Shown here one piece after another: positions 15,053-26,014 of a DNA stretch of 64,000 nt. Numbering within the stretch: position 1 is the first letter of the stretch; each line of letters starts with the position of its first letter. The notes under the pieces were generated by a model, which was not told where the DNA came from, searched no databases, and saw only the letters and a list, made by a program, of their open reading frames with translations. The translations under genes were made by a program, and so were the position numbers. Origin of the DNA: Mrakia gelida (Eukaryota; Basidiomycota; Tremellomycetes; Cystofilobasidiales; Mrakiaceae); assembly GCA_024345305.1 (NCBI GenBank), contig BRON01000013.1:310001-374000 (forward strand), given 5' to 3'.

Positions 15053-15635
15053 TCGGTATAGTTTCTGCTCAGCTATCTATGACCTTCATGACTCTCGCTT
15101 GAGTTCGCATGTGTTCGAGGAGGAAACGACGAAGGACAAGACGCGTCGAGCGAGCGAAGGGACCGCCCTCGCTCTTCGAAACGATCTTCATCTTCTCGTA
15201 GCCAGAGCACGCTCTCTGATTCCTGTCCAAACGAGTCTTCTATACATCCCCTCCCATCCCATCGGCCTCCAACCCGAGAAATGACGAAAAACAATCGCAC
15301 AGTTCGAAGGACCAATCCGAACCTCTGAATGCCTCTCCTCTCCTCCCTTCCAACTCTCACCCTTCCTTCTCCATCAAAGTGAGCTTTATCGCTCCCAAAC
15401 TGGCCTAAAATCTACTTCGGACCTAAGCCTACCTCCTCCTGTTTTCCAGACGCTTTTCCGACCGTTTTAGAGCTCAGAGAGCTCAGACCGTCCTTTCTCG
15501 ACCTCACCTCCTCCCTTTTGTGAGCTCTCTCTCTTTCTCCTCGTTTCGCTGCCACGAGTCTGAGCTGATCGAAATCTACACCTTGTCCTCGCGAACCCTC
15601 GCTCGTCGCCACAGATCCTCTTCCTCCCTCCCCCA
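15053..15635. other. Intergenic, LYS4 promoter region
   Basis: 583 nt between two plus-strand genes. No coding exon recognised. AGCTC-type short motifs recur but without an obvious regulatory assignment. Confidence 0.4.
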
Positions 15636-18600
15636 ATGCTCTCCCTCCGCCTGAGCTCATCCTCGCTGGGTCGTCTGTCCTCTTCGACTTCTCGCTCCTA
15701 CGCGACGCTGTCTGCCACTGGCACTCCTCAAACTCTCATCGAGAAGATCGTTCAGAAGTACGCCGTTGGGCAGGATCCTGGGACTAAGGTCAGGAGTGGA
15801 GACTACGTGATGGTGGGACCTGAGCATGTGTGAGTGCTCGCCCTGTGGACTTTTCGGGGAGGGAAGGAGATAACGAGCTCGCGGAAGGGAGGAGGGAGTC
15901 GAGTCATGAGGGAGGGAGCGACTTCTCTTGTTGCTGGGCTGGGGATATGCTAGAACGGGTTGTTCGAGTGTACTCTAAAGAGAGGATGGCTCTGCTTGTA
16001 GGAGAGGTCGCTTCGAGATCTCAGACTGAGCTGGGGAGGGAGGTTGAGCTCGCGTTTCGGACGAAGGAAGGAAACGGAGGGCTGAAGCGCTCGACTCTTC
16101 AGAGCTGCCCTGCTTCTCGTATGCCTCGAGGTCTGCACAGATCTGGACGAGGATAGATTTTGGGGGCTCTAACACCAAATCTGTCGAACATACATCGCCT
16201 CTGCTTTTCATCTCCGAGCGAACCAAGCTGACCAGCGACTTTCTCGCTCCCCCTCCTCTGACTTCCTTCAGCATGACCCACGACAACACCGGACCCGTCA
16301 TCAGCAAGTGAGTCCTTCTCTGGTTGATTTTTCGACATGCCAGCTCTCTCGCTGACGTCTTCACGCTCCCTCACTCGTAGGTTTGGCTCGCTCAAGCTCT
16401 CCAAAATCCACCGAACGACCCAGCCCGTCTTCACGCTCGACCACGACGTCCAGAACAAGTCCGAGAAGAACCTCACCAAGTACGCCAACATCGAGAAGTT
16501 CGGAAAGCAACACGGGATCGACTTCTACCCTGCTGGTCGAGGAATCGGGCATCAGATCATGATCGAGGAGGGATACGCGTGGCCTGGGACGATGGTCGTC
16601 GCGAGTGATTCGCATAGTAACATGTGAGTTTGCTGGAGCTCTTTCTTGGCCTTGACTAGATGGAGGCTGACTTGAACTGTTTTTTTGAACAGGTACGGAG
16701 GTGTTGGATGCCTTGGAACTCCCATCGTCCGAGTACGTTCGAGCTCGTCTCGCTTTCTCTCCCCGTCGCGAAACTCGAAGCTCACCTCCTCTCTCTTTTC
16801 TCCTAGACCGACGCCGCCGCGATCTGGGCTACAGGACGAACTTGGTGGCAGGTCCCTCCCATCGTCAAGGTCTCCCTCCTCAACCACCTCCCTCCAGGAG
16901 TCACCGGAAAGGACGTGATCGTCGCGCTCTGTGGAACCTTCAACCAGGACGAGGTCCTCAACTCGGTCATCGAGTTCGCTGGAGACGGAGTCGCTACCCT
17001 CTCAGTCGACGAGCGACTCGCCATCTCCAACATGACCACCGAATGGGGGGCTCTCGCTGGAGTCTTCCCTGTCGACAACGTCCTCAAGCAATGGTACGAG
17101 AAGAGGATCGAGAAGTCGCTCTCCTCGACGGTCCCTCCCACCACCACCGCCTCCTCCTCCTCCGCTCGAATCAGCACCGATCGACTCACCTCCCTCTTCG
17201 CCGCTCCTCTCGTCGCCGACGAAGGAGCTCACTACCGAACCCACCTCACCCTCGATCTCGCTACCCTCGTCCCTCACGTCTCCGGACCCAACTCCGTCAA
17301 AATCTCGACCGCCCTACCTCAACTCCTCTCCCCTCCCATCAAAATTCAAAAAGCCTACCTCGTCTCGTGCACCAACTCCCGAGCTTCGGATCTCGCCGCC
17401 GCCGCCGCCGTAGTTCGAGGAAAGAAGGTCGCCGAAGGAGTCGAGTTCTACATCGCCGCCGCGTCCACCATCGTTCAAGCCGAGGCTGAGGCTTCAGGAG
17501 ATTGGGCTGCTCTCGTCGACGCTGGAGCGAAGGTCCTCCCGGCAGGATGTGGACCTTGCATCGGGCTCGGTGTGGGACTGTTGGAGCAGGGACAGACTGG
17601 AATCTCGGCGACGAACAGGAACTACAAGGGACGAATGGGACACCCCGACGCGTTGGCTTACCTCGCCAGTCCGGCCGTCGTCGCTGCGAGTGCGATCAAG
17701 GGAGAGATCTGCGGACCTGATGGACTGGATTTGGAGATGTTGAGCAAGATCGTCAAGCCGGTGACGACGATCGAGACATTCAAGGAGGTCGAGGAGGAGG
17801 TCGTCGAGGAGGCTGCTGGAGCTGGGGAGAAGAAGGTTGTGGAGAGGGATACGGTGCTGGAAGGGTTCCCCGAGGTCTTCCAAGGTCCTCTGTTGTTCGC
17901 TCCTCAGGATAACCTCAACACCGATGGTATCTACCCCGGGAAGTACACGTGAGTCGACCTTCTTTCTCTCTCCACCGGCCTTCGACGCGTTTCGAACCTC
18001 TCGAGCTGACTTTTCTGCTTTCTTTCTCCTTTGCAGCTACCAAGACGATATCACCCCCGAACGACAGGCTGAGGGTAAGTTTCTCGCTCTCGCAGCCATC
18101 ACATCTCGCTTCCCTTCCGCTCTTTGAACTGACGCGTCTCACCCTCCTCCTCTTCCTCTTCGCTCTCCTCCTCCCCTTCGTAGTCGTCATGGAGAACTAC
18201 GACACCTCCTTCTCCTCCCTCATCCGCTCCCTCATCCCCACCATCCCCAAATCAACCTCCAACCTCCGAACCGGAGGAATCCTCGTCTCAGGGTTCAACT
18301 TCGGAACCGGATCCTCTCGAGAACAAGCCGCCACGGCTCTTCTCCACTCGGGCATCCCTCTCGTCGTCTGTGGATCGTTCGGAGACATCTTCAAGAGGAA
18401 CTCGATCAACAACGGACTCATCTGCATCGAGTCGCCGGATTTGGTCGCTGACTTGACGAGGGAGTTCGGGAAGGATGGAGTAAGAGGGAAGGGTGGGAAG
18501 GATGGGGAGGGGACTGTGAGGCCTGGGTGGGAGATTGAGGTGGATATGATTGAGGCGAGGATGAAGGTCACGAAGGCTGATGGGGAGGTGAAGAGTTATA

Positions 18601-18765
18601 GGGTTGGGAAAGTTGGGAAGAGTGTGCAGGAGATTGTGAGTCTTTCGTTCTCGTCGCGTTCGAGTCGTACGAACTTTGTGACTGACCTTTGTTTCGTTCG
18701 ACGTTTTCTTCTCCTTCTAGTGGGTCGCTGGGGGACTTGAGGGATGGGTCAAGGCCAGGATGTAA
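15636..18765 (+). CDS. LYS4: Homoaconitase, mitochondrial
   Basis: Role: hydration step from cis-homoaconitate to homoisocitrate in the alpha-aminoadipate route of fungal lysine synthesis; a 4Fe-4S enzyme of the mitochondrial matrix. Exons: 15636-15829, 16272-16307, 16381-16623, 16693-16732, 16807-17948, 18037-18074, 18184-18635, 18721-18765; 729 residues, phases close. Seen: an Arg/Ser-rich presequence ([14 protein letters not shown]...), [18 protein letters not shown], and cluster cysteines in SCTNSR (about 358-363) and CGPCIG (about 419-424). In the small (swivel) domain, [11 protein letters not shown] is the substrate-binding loop. The first intron (442 nt) is several times longer than the others. 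LYC1, also a lysine-metabolism gene, lies 5 kb upstream, but nothing here shows a functional cluster. Confidence 0.95.
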
Positions 18766-19217
18766 TGGTCTCGCCTCCTGTTCCGTCTCCAGAAAGGGAA
18801 GCTCGTTGAGCTTCGCTCGTCGAAGACTCGAGACGAAAGCGCGTCGACATTCGTCTCGTCTCGTCCGATCCACTTCGTCGTTCTTTCCTTTCGAACTCAG
18901 CCAGCACTCATCGTCTCGCTCTCTCTCTCTTTCCTCCACCCAAGCGGATTGTCTCCAGCTCATCGCATCAAGCGACGAACGAAAAGAGACGGGTTACTAA
19001 AAGTACAAGAGTCCAACCACCACGGCTCGAACGGACGAAAGGAAAAGCGACGAAGACCAAAAAGACAGAGCGACGATGATAAGCTAGAACTACGTAGGTG
19101 CTAGGGAGTGAGAGTGTAGACGGGCGTGAAGGAGGAAAGACTAGAGGGTTAGGGTAGATGGATGAGCGAGAGATGCGAAGAAACGAGACGAAGCGAGACG
19201 ACGATGCGAACGAAAGT
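18766..19217. other. Convergent intergenic region
   Basis: Lies between LYS4 (plus) and the secretory gene (minus). No exon or RNA gene seen. Confidence 0.4.
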
Positions 19218-20445
19218 CTACCAGAAGTCGAGGATGGACTTGGAGAGACCGTGTCCAAAGTCGTCGAAGGAGTTTCGTCCTCCGGATTCGATGACTGAAA
19301 AAGAAGAAGGAGAAGGAAGGCGGAGAAGAGTGAGCGAACGTCGACGGGTCGAGACGAAAGGGAAAGCGGGCGAGAGGGAGAGACATGAAGAAGGGGTGTC
19401 AGAACTCACGGATTATCGAGATGAACTGGATGATATCGTGTCGACCGGATCCGCTGATGGTGGCGAGAACTGCAAGAAGGCGAAGAGAGCTGGTCAGTTT
19501 TGACGGCGTGAAGCTGACTTCAACGACGAAGAGCAGAGGGATGAACGTACGGATAGCGAGAGCGATATCGACTGAAGAGAAACGAGGATATATAACAGTC
19601 AGCGAGATTGTCGACCGAGAAGAGGCAGGTAGAGAAGAAGAGAGACGAAAAAGACGACTCACGATCCTCCTCGTTTTTCTTCCCTCGCTTCTCATCTCGG
19701 TTGTCTCGTCCGTTGTCCTTCCTTCGGAACTGATCCTTGCTCTGGATGACGATGATGATCACTTGAGTGACTGATAAAAAAGAAACCCCACCCAGAACGA
19801 AGTCAGCCCAGCTCAGCTCGTCGAAGAGGAGAAGAGGGAGATGCGATGCGTTGGTTACTCACTATCTCGTCCTCGATCCCCGTTTCGTCGAGACCTGTCG
19901 TCCCCTCGTCAGGAGTAGTCGAGCGAGTCCTCGGAGACGGGATCGGGAGTGAGCTCGTTTTCGACTCGGGAAGCACAGGAGGTGAGCTGGAGAGAAGGGA
20001 AAGGAGAGAGGAGAGGAATAAAGTCAGCGAAACGGACAGGGGAAGTTCCGGTCGTCGTCTCATAAAGACGGGATGGAGGGAAGCAAAAAGGACGTACAGC
20101 ATCGGTGAGCTGCCCAGCATAGAGAGCCTCGGAGTCGTCGTTGAGAGTCGCGTTGCTTGCTTGAGTGAGAGTGGATCCCTGGCAGCAAAAAGCGAAGAGA
20201 AAACGAGGGGAGGAACGGAGGTCAGCAAAACGGGTCCGAGCGAGATAAGCCCCAACCTTCCCGCTTCCCTCTCCTGCATCGTCGAGCCTCACAGTAGCAG
20301 AAGTGAGATTGGAGAGCATGCTAGCAAGAGCGTCGTCCTGTCTCTTCCAGAGAGCGGAAGCCTTGGTCTCCGAGAGGGGAGCAGCAGCGACCAGCGACGC
20401 GGAGAGGAGGAAGAAGGGGAGGAGGGTGGAGAGTCGAGCGAGCAT
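19218..20445 (-). CDS. Small secretory-pathway protein with an in-frame TGA
   Basis: Start at 20445 gives a clear signal peptide: MLARLSTLLPFFLLSASLVAAAP, with cleavage likely after AAA or AAAP. Exons: 20257-20445, 20098-20178, 19863-19986, 19663-19770, 19551-19571, 19410-19469, 19218-19294. Two Asn-X-Thr glycosylation sites (NLT, NAT) are visible. The third exon contains TGA at 19909-19911 in the reading frame. Terminating there gives 115 residues. Reading on, all four later exons stay in phase and give a 220-codon chain with a hydrophobic VIIIVI stretch, a charged Arg/Asp/Lys segment and an end in DFGHGLSKSILDFW. The first donor is GTTGGG; a GTGAGG donor further in is an alternative. I do not recognise the family. 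The TGA could be real termination, a nonsense allele or readthrough. Confidence 0.55.
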
Positions 20446-20999
20446 GACGGGTTTTTGAAGGGAGTGGGATGGGATGGGAGGTGGAGTCGTGTCTTTTTGT
20501 GTGTCGTTTAAGGGAAGGGAAGGGGGGTCGACCAGCGAGAGAGTGGAGTGGGGAAAGAAAGGGAGGGAAGAAAGAAAGAAAGAGAATGTGGTGGTTGATG
20601 GGAGGGAAGTGAATTGGGCTGAGGAGGGAAGGAGGGAAGAAGCGCCAAGTGGAAAAGCACAGGTCTTCGGGTGAAGCGGCGTGACCTTGAGGAGAGAAGC
20701 AGGGAGGAGGAGATGAGAAAGACGCGACGCGCGCGACGAAGCAGAGCTAAAGTGTCTTCATCTCCCCCTCGTCTCTTCCTGTATCGTCCCAAAATACAAC
20801 GACGTTCCACGAGAAGGTTTTCCCTTCCTTCAGATCCCACTGTAAACCTGAAAAGAGTTACCCGGAGAAAGGAGAAGTTCTGTTGTTCGGCCTTGGAAAG
20901 CGCCTCTCGATCCCTCCGAAGATGAGAGTCTCAGATCCTTTCTCACTTCAGAAGCGTGAAGAAAAGCTTCTCGTGTTCGATGATGTACACTAGAACTCC
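20446..20999. other. Intergenic, promoter of the secretory gene
   Basis: 554 nt between two minus-strand genes. Purine-rich on the plus strand; no exon seen. Confidence 0.4.
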
Positions 21000-22395
21000 T
21001 TACTCATCACTCCCAAAGAGCGAATCGTTCCCTCCGAGCTCAGCCTCGTCTTCTTTCTCCTCCAAAGCCTGGGAAGTGGACGCCTCCTCCCTCTCCTTCC
21101 CTTTCCTCCTCGTCTCCATCCTCATCTCCGAACCCTCCCCCTTCCCCTCCTTCTTCTTCGACTTCTTCCCCATCCCAGTACTCGTCGGCTTTGAGCTACC
21201 CGACGATCCAGCGCTCCTGGTCCTCTTGAGAGTAGTCGTCGTCGTCGATCCGGTGAAGAGCGAGGCGCGTCTTCGAGGAGGGCCGGAGGCGAAGTCTCCC
21301 TTCTCTCCCTTCCTGTGGAGAGGTCGACCGTTGATGGAGCTCGTCGATGGAGCTTGCTGATGGCTGTTGACGGGATGAGGAGTGAGGAGTGAGGAAGATG
21401 TCGAGGTGGAAGGTTGATCGTCGATGTCCGACGCGTCTGAACGAGTCCCTCCGACCCGAGTCCTCGACGACGACGGACCAGCAGCTGAATCGTCGTCGTT
21501 TTTAATGCTCTTCCTCGAAGACAGTCTAGTCTTGGGCTTCTTCGTCTCCGGCTTCTGCTGCTCGCCGTCGTCGTCTTCTCCGTTCTCGTCCTGATCCTCG
21601 ACGACTCGCTTCTTCGGTGACTTCCTTCGAGCCTTGAGGTTGACGACGTGCTTTCCCGTTGGCGGTCGAGAGAAGCTTCCGAACTTGTCCTTGAGCTCTG
21701 AGAGATGGCTGAGGAGAGCGTAGGGTCGAGATGCTGGTTCCGAAACGTCTTCGTCCTCGTCGCCGTCGAGGCATCGGGTGAGCTCCGCGAGTCGTTCGTT
21801 GAGGAGTCGTTTTCCAGTCTTCGTCTTGCATCTGGAGGCAGACAAGCAAAGGAGATAGTCAGCTCGACGTCTAAAGAGGTGGTGTAGAGTGAGAGGAGAT
21901 ACTGACTTGGGAAGCATCGTCGCGATGTAGGCTGACTCGTTCCTCAACAGCGCTCGCTTCTGTTCGTCCGAGAGTCCTGGATACAAAGGAGAAGAGACAG
22001 GTCAGCCCGAGACTTGTTGTCGATAGATATGAAGACAGCTTACCTCCATCGTCTCCAGAAGATCTCGTATTCGACGGTCCAGATTCCGACTTGACTGGTG
22101 AAGAGACGCGTTCGACTGTCGACATCGATTCCGACTCGTCTTTGACGGCGACGATCTCGTTGGCTTCCTGAGAGGGATCGTTGACTTCCTGAGTGGCGGG
22201 ATGAGGGGAGGACCAAGACGATAGAGGAGTCGAGGATCGTCGAGGAGCCGGAGGAGGAAGAACGGCGGGTGGCGGTGAAGGGGATCCTGTGAGGTCGATG
22301 AACTCGGCTGCCTGACCTTCCCCACCTCCTCCTCGACGAAGATCATCCTCAGTCTCCTCCTCAACACCCCACCCACCACCTCCGAAAGATTCCAT
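21000..22395 (-). CDS. Acidic/basic low-complexity nuclear protein with SUMO-interaction motif
   Basis: Exons: 22044-22395, 21907-21976, 21000-21831; 417 residues, phases close. Near residue 35 is EFIDLTGSPSPP, a textbook SUMO-interaction motif (hydrophobic core plus acidic or phosphorylatable flank). The second exon encodes a short helix (SDEQKRALLRNESAYIATML) that leads into a conserved-looking segment, KTKTGKRLLNERLAELTRCL. The rest is charged and Ser-rich, with several basic clusters usable as nuclear localisation signals (KARRKSPKKRVV, KKSKKKEGKG). It ends DSLFGSDE. Function unknown; a nuclear role is inferred from composition only. Confidence 0.7.
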
Positions 22396-22743
22396 CGTCT
22401 TCGAGCGTCCTCCAATCAAAGACGGCGCGTCCGTGCTCGGCGTTCTCTCGTTTCGTCGTCCTGAGTCGAATTCGAAGTCGACGGATTGAGACGCGGAGAG
22501 GTAGAGCGGGGAGGTGGATTGTCTTCGTCAAGGAGGGTCGGCGAAGGGCGAGAATGCCTGAGTTGGAGACTGAGCGAGAGGGGGAGGCGGTGAGTGGGAA
22601 GGATGGAAAGGTGTTGCTGGGAGTTCTTCTCGTCGCGTCGAGCTCGGCGGGCCTCGGGCTCCTCCTCCCTTCTCCATTGACTGGTTCGTCTCCGTGAGCT
22701 TCCTTTCCTGCTGAGGCGACCAGGCGACTGAGGAGGCAGAGGC
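22396..22743. other. Short intergenic stretch
   Basis: 348 nt between the start of the SUMO-motif gene and the stop of the RS/GW gene on the same strand. Pro/Ser-like open frames occur, but none connects to a splice-consistent model. Confidence 0.4.
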
Positions 22744-25700
22744 TTAGGGACGAGGGGGAGGTGGTGGGGCAGGTAGTGGAGGAACGGAAGGAGGTGGTGG
22801 TGGTGGAGGGTGGAAAGGAGGAGGTGGTGGCAGAGCTTGACGAGAAGCGGGTGTCGAAGGGGCAGGCGGCGAGATTCGACGGTAACGAAGTCGAGATGGT
22901 TGTGCTGGAGTTGATGCGACGACGGGAGATGGCTCTTGTCCAACGTGAGTCTCGAGGGTTGATGTCTGCGAGGAGAAAAAGAAACGCCAGACGAGAGTCA
23001 GTCGCCGGAAGGCAAGCAGCGACGACGAAGCTCGACGAACGAACCATGCTTCTCTCCGAGGTCTTGGAACGACTTCTTCGAAGGGTCTGGTAGCCGCTAC
23101 CTCCGTTCGAGTCCGACAGCGTGCGACTTCCAGATCCAGACGAGAGCGTTCTTGACTCGGTTCGAGGCGGCAGTGAAGGAGCGAGGGAGGGAGGAGGATC
23201 TCGATCTTGAGTGCTAATCCAGGGCTAGGAGAGACGAAGGAACCAGGCTGATTAGTATGAGAGAGATAGGAAGAGAAGACGGGTGGTCGAAAAGACTCAC
23301 GTCTCGACCGACAGGCGACCTCGAGCGTCGCGTCTCCTCCTGCTGCACTCTCGCTGTCGAACCCCCTGCTCCAGATTCGTCCGTAGGCTCGTCATCCCAA
23401 GCAGATCTCATACTTCTTCCGCGGCTCACGTAAGGGGTCGAAGTTCCGGGCTCGTCCGATGGCGTTCTAAGAGCGTTCGAGGGAGGAGGAGCGGGAGAAC
23501 GACGTCGATAGGAGGAAGGCTGAGGTTTGTCGAAGTCGTCGCGGTAAGAGGCTCGTTGGTGGAGCTGTTTTTCTGCGAGGGGAGAGGTCTAAGAAAGAAA
23601 GAAATGGTCAGCGAGCGAAGGAGCAGAGGACATTCCAGACGCGTCCAAACTCACTCGTCGTTTCGGCGACCTTGACCTCGAGGTTGGTCTCCTACTCCTC
23701 TCGAGGCTTCTGTCTCTCCCCCATTCCCTCTGAGTGGTGATTGTGATCCTCGGCTCGACCTTCTTCACCTCGACGGGTCCTGCTCCCCAACCTCCGTCGT
23801 CGTTGTCGTCGTCGTCGGCCACCGTCGGCTTCTGCTCGTGCTGGTGGGAGAGGATGGAAAAGAGAACGAAGAGGCAAGGTCAGTCCGAGTGAAAGGGAGG
23901 TGGTAGGCAAAACCTATCGAAAGACCGAGAATGGACTCACTCGTCCCCTCGAAGGTGATCTCGAACGTCGAGTCTCCCTCCTCGTCGCGTCCTCGTCTCT
24001 GCGAGACGAGTCCACTGCTTCGTCGTCCCAAGCTGATCTCAAGCCCATCCCCGCCGTTCCTCCTCCTACGATCGAGATTGAAGATGATGTGCGAGAAGGT
24101 GGAGGATAGGTGAAATGAGGAGGAGGAGAGCGAGGTCGGCTTGGGAGGGCAAAGGACGAGGATCGAGATGGAGCGTCGTCGCGTTGGGTTCGGTACGGAG
24201 ATCGTTCCCTCGTTCGTTGATAGGGTTTCGGTGAAACCTGGAAAGCGAGCAAAATGAAGAAGTAGGTCAGCAAGCGCGCTAGGAGAAACGATGATCAAGA
24301 CGGAGACGCGTCAAGACTCACTCCTCGTCTCGGCGACCTCGACCTCGATCTCGAAACTCTCCTGTAACCTCGACTCCGCCCTCTGTCCTCCTCCCCATCC
24401 CAAGGATTTCTGGGAGGCACTCTGGACCTCGGTTCCGACCTCTTCGGATCGACAGGCTCTCCTCCCCAACCTCCATCGTGCTTCTCCTCCTTTCGCTCGA
24501 CTTTCCTCGAGTCGTCCTCGTCCCAGCCACCCGAATTCGAGATCGAAGAGTATCCCAAGTCCCTTCGACTGTTGCTCCTTCTAGTCGGTTCTGGTGCGGG
24601 AGAGATCGCTCGAGGTTGTTGGGGAGGAGGAGAAGGAGGAAGGTAGTTGTTGCCGCGAGTCGACGACGTCGATGAAGAGTAGGACGAGAACGCTCGAGGA
24701 GCAGAAGGTGGTGGGAGGTAGGGAGTTGGGTAGAAGGTAACGGGGTGTGAACTCTGGATAGAGAGTGAGAGCGAGGTCAGCAAACGAACCCAAAGCGTCG
24801 AAACAAGAACGACGAGAGAGCAAAACGAACCTCGGCCTGCCGCGTCGACGACTCAAACCCTCCTCCTCCTCCTCTTCCTCTCCCTCTCCCATCCCAACCA
24901 CCTCCACCACGCCCGAACCCACCGCCACCACCAGAGTAACCTCCGAACCCACCACCACCTCCTCGTCCCCTCCTCATCCCAGCCCATCCGCTATCGGTCT
25001 GCCCTCCTCCTGCTGCTCCTCCAAAACTCGACGACGACGACGGCTCCACCCTCTCCCTCTCCCTCTCCCTTACGGGGACGGGAATCATGCCCGGATCCTC
25101 TCCCATTGCTCTCAGTCTCTCCTCCCTCCTCCTATCGAGGTCTGAGATCTTGGTTGGCGAGGAGGAAGCTTCGAAGCGGAAGCGGGAGGAGGGAGGGGAG
25201 GACTCAGAGGAGAGAGGGAGCGAGGAGGGAGGGTAAGGGTTGAGGAGGAGGAGGAAGCAGAAGGCTGTAGAGAGGAGCGGGGGGTCATCTCAGTTTGCAG
25301 CGAGATTTGTGTAGAGAAGAGTGGGAAGAAAGAAGGAGGACGAGCAGAAGTAGGGACGAACCTCTCTGAACCGATCTCGATCTTGCCACCCTCCTCCGCC
25401 TGATCCTGTTGCCCAGCCTCCATCTCCCCCTCCTGCTCTCTGTTCTCCACCACTTCTCGAGTTTCCGATAACTGCATCTCCCCACCCACCATCTTCCCTC
25501 CCTCTTCGTCTCTCAGAACCGTCGTGGGAGCTCGTCCTTGAAGGGAAGGAGGCGTTGGAGCGAGGAGGAGGAGGAGGAGGTTGGAAGGACGATTGATGCT
25601 GCTGTTCTCGCTGCTGCTGTTGATTTCTTCGAGAAGGAGGAGGTGAAGGGGATATGGAGACTCTTCGGTACGATCGTTTCTTCGTCTGCGAAAGAAAAAG

Positions 25701-25818
25701 GCGAGGAGGGGAAAGAAGGAAGGAAGAGGAAGGGAGATGGGTGAGCTCTTCCCCGGCGAGCAGGGAGGAGAGGGAGAGAAGGACTGACGCTGCTTTGTTC
25801 TTGTTGTGGTTCTGACAT
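22744..25818 (-). CDS. RS-rich protein with repeated WG/GW and WDDE motifs
   Basis: Exons, high to low: 25789-25818, 25362-25685, about 24831-25202, 24322-24753, 23941-24237, 23655-23840, 23301-23588, 23045-23224, 22744-22965; 776 residues with phases closing. The acceptor of the third exon is uncertain: an alternative at 25148 is also in frame. No folded domain is seen. Tryptophan appears almost only as GGWG, DGGW, GGGWDGRG, GGWDED or SAWDDE/P, about ten times. Between these are SR clusters (RRSRSPSRGR, SRSRSPKRR) that end several exons directly before the donor, so the exons look like copies of one unit. A Gly-rich RGG block lies near residue 220. The C-terminus is poly-Pro. Inference: an intrinsically disordered nuclear RNA-linked scaffold. 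GW/WG repeats are the known Argonaute-hook type, but binding is untested. Confidence 0.75.
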
Positions 25819-26014
25819 GGTCTTGTTGATGCTGAGGAGGGAGAGAAGAAGGTCATGCAAGGGGAAAGAAAGAGGGGAGATGGCGGTCGGAAGGAAAGAA
25901 CGAAGCGACCTCGACTCGTTCGTTTCGTCAGGCGCGCGCGCGTCCCAAAATTGACGGACTTTCCCTCCTTCCTTCCTCGTTCCAACAAGAGTTCCATCTA
26001 TCCACCCAAGAAGG
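25819..26014. promoter_or_regulatory. Promoter region of the RS/GW gene
   Basis: 196 nt between the RS/GW start codon and the bL17m stop codon on the same strand. An alternating GC run (cgcgcgcg) lies near 25930. No TATA box. Confidence 0.4.

Noticed and set aside
19909..19911. Selenocysteine reading of the in-frame TGA
   Set aside because: No SECIS-like hairpin noticed, no known selenoprotein family, and Sec machinery is not expected in this fungal group.
25112..25361. Coding exon from acceptor CTACAG at about 25264 in the RS/GW gene
   Set aside because: The resulting frame meets a stop before the conserved block; acceptors at 25203 or 25149 keep the frame.
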